Shown: positions 1-6,579 of the stretch, piece by piece
Layout of the letters: the number at the start of each line of letters is the position of its first letter
How positions within the stretch are numbered: position 1 is the stretch's first letter
Assembly: GCA_021847015.1 (NCBI GenBank)
Contig: JAJZVW010000002.1
Span: 62,001-126,000, forward strand
DNA length: 64,000 bases
Reading direction: 5' to 3'
Source of the DNA: Pseudomonadota bacterium
GTDB lineage: Bacteria; Pseudomonadota; Alphaproteobacteria; Rhodospirillales; Magnetospirillaceae
Notes under the pieces: model-generated
What the model was told of the DNA's origin: nothing
Seen by the model: only the letters and a program-made list of their open reading frames with translations
Databases searched by the model: none
Made by a program: the position numbers and the translations under genes

Positions 1-1274
1 GGCGTGGCGATGCTGGGGCCGATGAGGCTGTTCATCCCCACCGACGGCGTGAGGAAGCCGCTTTGGCGTTTCACCGTCGGGTCCGGATGGGAAAGGTAGG
101 GGGTGTACGCGATCGGCACCCCTTCGAATTCGAGCCACGCATCATGGTACTCGATGGTGTGATCCACCTTGTCATGGGTGACGGTGGCGGCCTTGGCCTG
201 CCATAGCGGGGTCCGCTCGGGGTGCTCGCGGCAGGGTTCGCAGGCCGTGTACGCGGCATCGTCGAAATCCGTCCGGTTGCTGTTGACGCGGGTCGCCGAG
301 GCCGCCACCAGCCGCGAATGGTCGGCCATGATCATGCGGATTTCCTGGGCGACCCCGTTCTTGAAGTCCCCGCTCAGCTCGACGTAATCGCTGTAGGTCA
401 CCTCGCCGGTCGGCTCGGTCAGCACCACATTGCCGGCGGCGCTGATGATGTCCTGCTTCAGGTTGTAGCTGACGGTATTCGCCGTGAGGGTGTTCCCGCC
501 CTGGACGATGACCACCTTGCCCTTGGCGGTGACGATGCCGAGGTCGCGGTCGTTGATGATCTGGTCGGCCGTCAACCGCACCGGCTGGTCGGGCTCGCCG
601 TTCGTGCCGGCCGGCGCGGAGATCGTCGTGGGGGTGGTATTCGTGGCCGGCCCGGCATGCCCGTTCGGGGACGGACTGAACGTCGGTGCTGCGGTCTGGG
701 CGGCGGCCGGCAGCGCCATGATCGGCGACGGCTGGAGGGAGGGCGCGGCGGCTTGCGGTACGAATGCGGGCGCAGGTGCCGATGCGGGTGCCGATGCCGG
801 AACAGGCGCGGCCTGAGGCTGGCCGGTGTCGGCGGTATCACCGGAATCGGCGGCGGAGGACGGTGCGTCGGGCTGCGGCGCGGCGGTCTGGGCGAACGTC
901 GGCGCCGTCACGATCGGCGACGGCTGGGGGGAGGGTGCGGCGCCTTGCGGTACGAATGCGGGCGCAGGTGCCGACGCGGTTGCCGATGCCGGAACAGACG
1001 CGGCCTGAGGCTGGCCGGTGTCGGCGGTGTCACTGGAATCGGCGGCGGAGGGCGGTGCTGCGGCTTGCGGCGCGGGCGGCGGAGGGGACGGCGCGGACCC
1101 GGTGGCCGTGCCTTGGTCGTCGTCGCTCCAGGCTTGCCCCCAACTTCCGGCCTCGGGCCATTGCTGCCCGAACAGGGTCGAATCCGCCGCCGCCGGGCGG
1201 GTTCCCTGCAATGCGGCAAGGACCACGGCCGGGACCAGGAAGGGGAGTTTGGCGCGCAACGAAAGCCCCCGCAT
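1..1274 (-). CDS. lptD: LPS-assembly protein LptD, N-terminal part (runs off the left edge)
   Basis: LptD is the outer-membrane beta-barrel that, with LptE, inserts lipopolysaccharide into the outer leaflet. About 424 residues are visible. A signal peptide ends near AAA-DS (residue 30), followed by a long Ala/Pro/Gln-rich linker of about 170 residues and then the OstA/jellyroll domain (GIVTAKGKVVIVQGG, AAGNVVLTEPTGEVTYSDY). The diagnostic stretch ACEPCREHPERTPLWQAKA, with HPDPTVKRQSGFLTPS after it, is typical of LptD and marks the approach to the barrel. The start ATG shares one base with the stop of lptF (TGATG), so the two are co-transcribed and probably translationally coupled. The linker is unusually long because of an in-frame 192-bp tandem duplication. 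The barrel and C-terminus lie outside the window. Confidence 0.9.
   Translation of the reverse strand, partial: MRGLSLRAKLPFLVPAVVLAALQGTRPAAADSTLFGQQWPEAGSWGQAWSDDDQGTATGSAPSPPPPAPQAAAPPSAADSSDTADTGQPQAASVPASATASAPAPAFVPQGAAPSPQPSPIVTAPTFAQTAAPQPDAPSSAADSGDTADTGQPQAAPVPASAPASAPAPAFVPQAAAPSLQPSPIMALPAAAQTAAPTFSPSPNGHAGPATNTTPTTISAPAGTNGEPDQPVRLTADQIINDRDLGIVTAKGKVVIVQGGNTLTANTVSYNLKQDIISAAGNVVLTEPTGEVTYSDYVELSGDFKNGVAQEIRMIMADHSRLVAASATRVNSNRTDFDDAAYTACEPCREHPERTPLWQAKAATVTHDKVDHTIEYHDAWLEFEGVPIAYTPYLSHPDPTVKRQSGFLTPSVGMNSLIGPSIAT
688..1071 (-). repeat. 192-bp in-frame tandem duplication in the lptD linker
   Basis: Two adjacent copies (about 688-879 and 880-1071) align at a fixed 192-base spacing. 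For example ATCGGCGACGGCTGG occurs at 721 and again at 913, and GGTACGAATGCGGGCGCAGG follows in both. The unit is 64 codons, so the frame is kept. It encodes Ala/Pro/Gln-rich low-complexity sequence (for example SPIVTAPTFAQTAAPQPDAP in one copy). The copies differ at a modest number of positions, so the duplication is not brand new. Confidence 0.85.
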
Positions 1275-2395
1275 CACGCCGGCGTCGGCAGGGCGACGCT
1301 GCGGCGGCGGAAGCGGAAGGTCTTTCCTGCCAGCATCCAGGCCCCGGCACAGCTCGGCAGCAGCGCCGAAATATACATGGTCGGCGTGAATGCCAGGTTG
1401 GCGGTGGAGAGGTTGGAGGTCCCCAGCGCCAACGCCTGGGCCCCCACCATCAGAGCGACCGCGGTCAGGATTCGTCCAGCCTGTCCGCGCCGGTTGAACG
1501 ACGCCGGCACCAGGGACGCCAAGGCGATGAATGCGAAGCCCAGGTTGTAGAAGGGCGAGGAGAAGCGCTGGTGGAGTTCCACCTTGGCTTTGCGGTACTC
1601 CGATGGGCCGAGTTGAGCTTCGGAAGCGTGGAGCAATTCCGAGAGGGGCATTTCCCGCGCGTCCCGCGCCCGCGGCTGGTTGGAGCCCGTCGCCGTAGCG
1701 AAATCGACGGTGTAGCTGTCGAAGTACAGGAGCGACAGCTTGCCCGAATTCCGGTCCAGTTGTTGACGGTTGCCGTTGACCATCAGGACCCGCGGCCCTG
1801 TACTGGTATAGACGAGGGCTCCCCGTTCGGCCATCAGCGTTATGGGCTTCTCGGGGTTTCGGCGGTCGTGCACCAGCAGTCCGAGCAGTTCGCCGTCGGG
1901 ACTGCGCGAACGCACGTAAATCATGACGCCGTCGCCGAAGCGGTTGAAGACGCCCTCCTGGAGCAGGACGCCGCTGATGTCGTTGCGGATGTTCCATTGC
2001 ATCTCGTGGAACGCCGCCATGGTGCGGGGAATGATCCACAAGGACAGGGCGAAGCCCATGATCGTGCTCGCCGTCGCCAGGATCAGCGCCGGGCGGGCCA
2101 GTGCCCAGTGGCTGAGCCCGACAGCCCGCATCACCACCAGTTCGCGGTCTGCGTTGAGCTTGTTGTAAGTGAAGAGAACGACCGCAAAAAGAGAAATGGG
2201 CATGATGATCACGAGGAAGCCCGGCATCAGCAGCGATGTCAGCTTCAGGAAGCCCAGGACCGACAGGCCCTTGCTCACGATCATCTCGACGAAACGCAGC
2301 GACTGCGTAAGCCACATGACGCAAACGAGCGCGGCGGAGACGAATAGCATCCCCACCGCCAACTGCCGCAACATATAGCGTGTTATCCCCAACAT
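1274..2395 (-). CDS. lptF: LPS export ABC transporter permease LptF
   Basis: This 373-residue inner-membrane permease belongs to the LptB2FG transporter, which extracts LPS and drives it along the periplasmic bridge. The N-terminus carries the alphaproteobacterial LptF pattern MWLTQSLRFVEMIVSKGLS. It continues with LMPGFLVIIMPISLFAVVLF, LNADRELVVMRAVGLSHWAL, the periplasmic GVLLQEGVFNRFGDGVMIYV and VNGNRQQLDRNSGKLSLLYF. Three C-terminal membrane segments follow (FAFIALASLVPASF onward). The gene runs straight into lptD with a one-base overlap. The usual lptG between lptF and lptD is absent here. Upstream lies a 383-base intergenic stretch with a palindromic repeat. Confidence 0.9.
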   Translation of the reverse strand: MLGITRYMLRQLAVGMLFVSAALVCVMWLTQSLRFVEMIVSKGLSVLGFLKLTSLLMPGFLVIIMPISLFAVVLFTYNKLNADRELVVMRAVGLSHWALARPALILATASTIMGFALSLWIIPRTMAAFHEMQWNIRNDISGVLLQEGVFNRFGDGVMIYVRSRSPDGELLGLLVHDRRNPEKPITLMAERGALVYTSTGPRVLMVNGNRQQLDRNSGKLSLLYFDSYTVDFATATGSNQPRARDAREMPLSELLHASEAQLGPSEYRKAKVELHQRFSSPFYNLGFAFIALASLVPASFNRRGQAGRILTAVALMVGAQALALGTSNLSTANLAFTPTMYISALLPSCAGAWMLAGKTFRFRRRSVALPTPA

Positions 2396-2610
2396 CGGCG
2401 GGGATCATACACGCCGCGCCCAGGGCAGACCAAAGGGAAAACGGAAGCGCCGCCACGTCAAAACTGGGGCTGGGAGAGCATCGTGACACCGCCTGCTCCA
2501 GGCTTCCACCGAAGCGGGCAAAACCCGTGTCTTCAGCAGAATGCAAGGAGCATGGACGCCCGCGATGGCGATCGTCGATTTCAGGACATCGGGCGACGCC
2601 TGGCGGCCTG

Positions 2611-2694
2611 CTTATCCCCGAAATTCATGGGATGAATTTCGGGGATAAGAAGGCCGATAATTTGTTGAATTGTATGGTGATTTCGAAATCGTCA
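2611..2694. repeat. Composite palindromic repeat, copy 1 (hairpin, linker, half palindrome)
   Basis: A perfect 18-bp stem, CTTATCCCCGAAATTCAT (2611-2628) with its complement at 2632-2649, encloses a GGG loop. A linker follows containing AATTTGTTGAATTGTATGG, then the palindrome GATTTCGAAATC (2679-2690). The same parts recur in inverted orientation at 27003-27107, which makes this a dispersed element and not just a terminator. It sits in the 2396-2778 intergenic stretch between two minus-strand genes. I see nothing else there apart from GC-rich unclassified sequence. It could also act as a terminator for the upstream gene. Confidence 0.75.
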
Positions 2695-2778
2695 TACTGG
2701 GCCGGTCCCGGTGATGCTCATCCACCGCCAAGAATTCCCCTCGGCGGCAATTGCCACGGCGTCTCCGCGGGGGCTGGT

Positions 2779-4185
2779 CTACACCAGTACCTTTCCCGGA
2801 TTCATGATGCCGTCCGGATCGAGGGCCGCCTTGATGCGGCGCATCAGGTCCATCTCCACGTCCGATTTCGTGCGAGCCAGTTCCGCCGCCTTGAGCCGGC
2901 CGATCCCATGCTCGGCGGCGATGCTGCCGTCCATGGCGACCACGATGTCGTGGACCAGCCGGTTCATCCGTCCCCAGCCGTCGAGGAAGGCCTGCCGGTC
3001 GGCCCCCTTGGGCTGGGTGAGATTGAAATGGATGTTGCCGTCGCCGAGATGCCCGAAGGGGACCACGCGCACGCCCGGAAGTGCCTTTTCGACGGCCGCG
3101 GTGGCACGCCGTATCAGTTCCGGGACACGCGAGGTGGCGACCGCGATGTCGTGCTTGATGCTGCCGCCTTCTTTCTTCTGCGCTTCGGGAATGCCCTCGC
3201 GCAGGCGCCACAGGGCCCTGCGCTGATCCTCCGACTGGGCGATCACCGCGTCGGCGGCCCGCCCTTCCTCCAGGGAAGCGGCCAGGATTTCCTCCAGGGC
3301 GGCGCGCAGCCCGCCCGGACGCGATGAGGACAGTTCCAGCAGCAAATACCAGGGATGGGCCCGGTCGAAGGGATCGCGGGCGCCGGCCACATGGGCGAGG
3401 TCGAGGTCGATGGCGGCGCGCGGCATGAGTTCGCAGGCGGTGACCGCGTCGCCGCTGGCCTGGCGCGCCCGGAACAGGATGTCGAGTGCCGCCTGGGGAT
3501 CGGGAACGGCCACCAGCGCGGTGGCGATTTCGCGCGGCTTGGGGAAAAGCTCCAGCACCGCCGCGGTGATGATCCCGAGGGTGCCCTCGGCGCCGATGAA
3601 CAGGTGTTCCAGCGCATAGCCGGTGTTGTCCTTGCGCAATCCCTTCAGCCCGTTCCACACGCGCCCGTCGGGGAGGACCACTTCCAGCCCCAGCGCCAGC
3701 TTGCGGGCATTGCCGTAGCGCAGCACGTTGACCCCGCCGGCATTGGTGGAAAGGTTGCCGCCGATGCGGCAGCTTCCCTCGGCGGCCAGGCTCAACGGGA
3801 ACAGGCAGCCCGCCGCGTCGGCGGCCTGTTGGACGGAGGCCAGCACACAGCCGGCCTCGACGGTGATGGTGAAGTTGACGGCATCGACGGCGCGGATGCG
3901 GTCGAGCCGTTCCGTGGAGACCACCACGGCGCGGCCGTGTTCGGGCGGGACGCCGCCGCCGCACAGGCCGGTGTTGCCGCCCTGGGGCACGATGGCGATG
4001 CGCTCGGCGGCGCATTCGCGGACCACCGCCGCCACCTCGGCGGTCGAGGCGGGGCGCACTACGCAGAGCGCGGCGCCGTGATAAAGGCCGCGTTCCTCGA
4101 CCAGATAACGGGTGACATCCTCGGCGGCGGTCAGGCAGTTGCCGGCGCCGACGATGGCCGCAAGGCGCTCCCTCAAACCGCTCAT
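2779..4185 (-). CDS. FAD-linked 2-hydroxyacid dehydrogenase (D-2-hydroxyglutarate/D-lactate dehydrogenase-like)
   Basis: A 468-residue flavoenzyme of the GlcD/D2HGDH type that oxidises a D-2-hydroxyacid and passes electrons on through FAD. The PCMH FAD-binding loop is clear (IVPQGGNTGLCGGGVP, then EGSCRIGGNLSTNAGG and GAEGTLGIITAAVLELFPKP). The C-terminal FAD-oxidase half carries the metal/substrate motif PFGHLGDGNIHFNLTQP, then AAEHGIGRLK and the terminal IMNPGKVLV. The substrate cannot be fixed; the C-terminal motifs are closest to D-2-hydroxyglutarate dehydrogenases. The chosen ATG overlaps the stop of the tsaC-like gene upstream (ATGA). A longer reading in the same frame would run through that gene and was rejected. 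Confidence 0.85.
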   Translation of the reverse strand: MSGLRERLAAIVGAGNCLTAAEDVTRYLVEERGLYHGAALCVVRPASTAEVAAVVRECAAERIAIVPQGGNTGLCGGGVPPEHGRAVVVSTERLDRIRAVDAVNFTITVEAGCVLASVQQAADAAGCLFPLSLAAEGSCRIGGNLSTNAGGVNVLRYGNARKLALGLEVVLPDGRVWNGLKGLRKDNTGYALEHLFIGAEGTLGIITAAVLELFPKPREIATALVAVPDPQAALDILFRARQASGDAVTACELMPRAAIDLDLAHVAGARDPFDRAHPWYLLLELSSSRPGGLRAALEEILAASLEEGRAADAVIAQSEDQRRALWRLREGIPEAQKKEGGSIKHDIAVATSRVPELIRRATAAVEKALPGVRVVPFGHLGDGNIHFNLTQPKGADRQAFLDGWGRMNRLVHDIVVAMDGSIAAEHGIGRLKAAELARTKSDVEMDLMRRIKAALDPDGIMNPGKVLV

Positions 4186-5168
4186 GATGCCTCGCGGGTG
4201 GCGGACGACCTCGGCGCGGCGGCGCGGCGCAAGCGGTCGTTGATGGCCCTGCCGAGCCCGCGGTCGGGGATGGACATGACGGCGATGCCGGTGAACTCGG
4301 GCCGGTCCAGGGCGCGCAGCATGGCGAAGAGGTTGGCGGCAGCCTCCTCCAAGTCTCCGGAGGGCGACAGGTTGAGGGTGGCGTCGGCCGGAGCCGCGCC
4401 GAACGCCAGCAGCGCCTCGCCGGGTCTTGGCGAACAGGCGCACAGGCGCACTGCCAAGCCGGGGGCGTAATGGCTTTCCAGCATTCCGGGCGAGCGCGGC
4501 GCGTCGCCGCCGTGGCCCGACGTCAGGGGAGGCTCGCCCAGGGCGTCGGCGAGCGCTTCCATGGGGATGCCGCCGGGCCGGAGAATCGCCGGGCGCTCAT
4601 GGCAAAGATCGAGCACGGTGGATTCGACCCCGACCCGGCAGGGCCCCCCGTCCAGGATCATCGCCACCCGGTCGCCCAGCGACTGGGCCACGTGGGCGGC
4701 GGTCGTCGGGCTCACGGCGCCCGAGCGATTGGCGGAAGGCGCGGCGACTGGGCGCCCCGCCGCGCGGATCAGAGCGCGGGCCACCTCATGATCGGGCAGG
4801 CGCACGGCCACGCTGTCGAGTCCGGCCGAAACCAACAGCGAGACGGGCGAATCGGCGCGGCGCGGCAACACCAGCGTCAAGGCGCCGGGCCAGAACCGCG
4901 CCATCAGCGCCCGCGCCCGCGCGTCCACCACCACCAGCCGCTCGGCGTCGGCCGGATCGGCGACATGGACGATGAGGGGGTTGAAGCTGGGACGGCCCTT
5001 GGCCGCGAATACCGCCGCCACCGCGCGGTCGCTAGTGGAATCCGCACCCAGGCCGTAGACCGTCTCGGTCGGAAAGGCCACCAGATGGCCCTCGGCCAGC
5101 AGGCGGCCGGCTTCGGCGATGGCGGCGGCGGTGGCCGGGTGGATGGGGGCGGCGGACGGTGGCGTCAT
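4182..5168 (-). CDS. L-threonylcarbamoyladenylate synthase (TsaC/Sua5 type)
   Basis: Makes threonylcarbamoyl-AMP from Thr, bicarbonate and ATP for the t6A37 modification of ANN-decoding tRNAs. The YrdC core includes GHLVAFPTETVYGLGADST, AAKGRPSFNPLIVHV, FWPGALTLVLPR, VAVRLPDHEVARALI and GRPVAAPSANRSGAVSPT. A C-terminal Sua5 extension follows (PGMLESHYAPG), giving 328 residues, so this is the longer Sua5 form. The start is taken at MTPPS (5168); an in-frame start six codons upstream is possible. It is the first gene of a two-gene unit, ending in ATGA overlap with the FAD dehydrogenase. Confidence 0.9.
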   Translation of the reverse strand: MTPPSAAPIHPATAAAIAEAGRLLAEGHLVAFPTETVYGLGADSTSDRAVAAVFAAKGRPSFNPLIVHVADPADAERLVVVDARARALMARFWPGALTLVLPRRADSPVSLLVSAGLDSVAVRLPDHEVARALIRAAGRPVAAPSANRSGAVSPTTAAHVAQSLGDRVAMILDGGPCRVGVESTVLDLCHERPAILRPGGIPMEALADALGEPPLTSGHGGDAPRSPGMLESHYAPGLAVRLCACSPRPGEALLAFGAAPADATLNLSPSGDLEEAAANLFAMLRALDRPEFTGIAVMSIPDRGLGRAINDRLRRAAAPRSSATREAS

Positions 5169-5246
5169 AAGGCGAAGATAGTGCAATCCGGGGGCGAGGT
5201 GGAGTGCGGTGGCAAGAAAACCCCGGCACCGCCTGGCGGGCGGCGA

Positions 5247-5708
5247 TCAGGCCGGGGATATTTTGCCTTCCTTGGCGAGGCTTCCCAGCAATTGGCTGTC
5301 GCCGATGATCAGTTCGGCGAGGGTGTCGATGGTGAGGCGGTAGTGCGGCTGGACGGCCTCGGCGCTCGCGCTCGTCCGGTCTGCGAAGTTGACCAGCATG
5401 AGGAACCCGTTCAGCAGGCGGTCATGCCCACGCTTGTGGTCTTCCACCTCCTTGGCGTAGCGCTCGCGGGGCAGAAGATCCATGAGGTCCTCTTCGAAGA
5501 CGCAATGCTCCGTCAACATGGCGTAGAGCCGATTGAGCTTGGTCCGCAACGCCTCGATGGAACATCTCCCCGTCAGGTCGCGGTCTATGTCATGGGCGAG
5601 GCTTATGATGGCCTCGTGATCGGCGTCCAACTTTTCGTGGCCTAGCTTCAACGCTTCAGTCCATTCCAGACGTTCTAGACCGCGCCGATGCTCAGACAAA
5701 AATCCCAC
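5247..5708 (-). CDS. Bacteriohemerythrin
   Basis: A single-domain hemerythrin of about 150 residues, a four-helix bundle that holds a non-haem di-iron site and binds O2 reversibly. It may buffer or sense oxygen or iron in a microaerophile. Visible ligand motifs are DADHEAIISLAHD, HCVFEEDLM (HxxxE) and HKRGHDRLL (HxxxH). The last helix reads LAELIIGDSQLLGSL, where the usual HxxxxD would be expected; the Asp is there but Glu occupies the His position. The start is uncertain. GTG at 5708 avoids overlap with cysQ, a TTG lies three codons inside, and neither has a strong Shine-Dalgarno. It follows cysQ on the same strand after a 94-base gap. Confidence 0.8.
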   Translation of the reverse strand: MGFLSEHRRGLERLEWTEALKLGHEKLDADHEAIISLAHDIDRDLTGRCSIEALRTKLNRLYAMLTEHCVFEEDLMDLLPRERYAKEVEDHKRGHDRLLNGFLMLVNFADRTSASAEAVQPHYRLTIDTLAELIIGDSQLLGSLAKEGKISPA

Positions 5709-5802
5709 CGCCGCCGTTGGGGAAAGCCGGCAGGATAGCCCTTCGCGGCACGGCGCACAATGGCTCCCGCGCTGGGCTGAACGGGCGGGACCTGGGCGGC
5801 GG

Positions 5803-6579
5803 TCAGCCGCGCGCCCGTGCCAGGTAATCCGGATTGCGGAATCTGGGCTTCCGATAACCGAGGGGGGCGCCGTCGAAGGTGACCAGTTCGCCGCCCGCCG
5901 CCAGAAGCACCGCATGGGCGGCGGCGACGTCCCATTCGTTGGTGGGGCCGAACCGCGGGTAATAATCGGCGCTGCCTTCGGCCACCCGGCAGAACTTCAG
6001 GGACGACCCCGAAAATTCCAGGACCGGCTCGGCCAGAGGCGCCATCCACGCCCGGAGAGCGTCGGGTTCGTTGTGCGAACGGCTGGTGAGCACCACCGCG
6101 CTCGTGGCGGGCGGACGGCGGCAGGCGATGGGCCTGCGGCTGCCATCGGCCTCGACGGCGGCGGCCGTACCTGGGCCGGCCGCCGACCACATCTGCCCGA
6201 GTGCCGGCGCCAGCACCACTCCGGCCACCGGCACGTCACCGACGATCAGGCCGATGTTGACGGTGAACTCCCCGTTGCGCTTGACGAATTCCTTGGTGCC
6301 GTCGAGGGGGTCGACCAGCCAGAACGGCCGGTTCTCCACATCGGGAATGCGCCCGGCCGCCACTTCCTCCTCGGCGACCACCGGGATTCCGGGGGTGAGC
6401 GACGCGAGCCCGGCCAGGATCACCGCCTCGGCCTGGCGGTCGGCCTCGGTGACCGGGGAATCGTCCCGTTTGCGCTCGACCGAGAAATCGGCGTGGTAGA
6501 CATCGAGGATCACGCTCCCGGCTCGGCGTGCCAGGTCTTCCAACGCGGGCAGCAGGGACAGCGGCTGTTCCAGGGTCAT
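5803..6579 (-). CDS. cysQ: 3'(2'),5'-bisphosphate nucleotidase CysQ
   Basis: Hydrolyses 3'-phosphoadenosine 5'-phosphate (PAP) to AMP, clearing the inhibitory by-product of sulfate assimilation. A 258-residue member of the inositol-monophosphatase superfamily. The metal motifs are VVAEEEV, then FWLVDPLDGTKEFVKRNGEF (the DPxDGT motif) and, near the C-terminus, GPTNEWDVAAAHAVLLAAGG (the WDxAA motif). The start MTLEQ overlaps the stop of the molybdopterin dehydrogenase gene (ATGA), so the two are one transcript. An in-frame start eleven codons upstream lies inside that gene. Confidence 0.92.
   Translation of the reverse strand: MTLEQPLSLLPALEDLARRAGSVILDVYHADFSVERKRDDSPVTEADRQAEAVILAGLASLTPGIPVVAEEEVAAGRIPDVENRPFWLVDPLDGTKEFVKRNGEFTVNIGLIVGDVPVAGVVLAPALGQMWSAAGPGTAAAVEADGSRRPIACRRPPATSAVVLTSRSHNEPDALRAWMAPLAEPVLEFSGSSLKFCRVAEGSADYYPRFGPTNEWDVAAAHAVLLAAGGELVTFDGAPLGYRKPRFRNPDYLARARG

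Noticed and set aside
222-1550. Long plus-strand open frame of 442 codons
   Set aside because: It is the complement of lptD and the end of lptF; its product is Arg/Gly-rich low complexity with no family, whereas the minus strand gives clear LptD and LptF.
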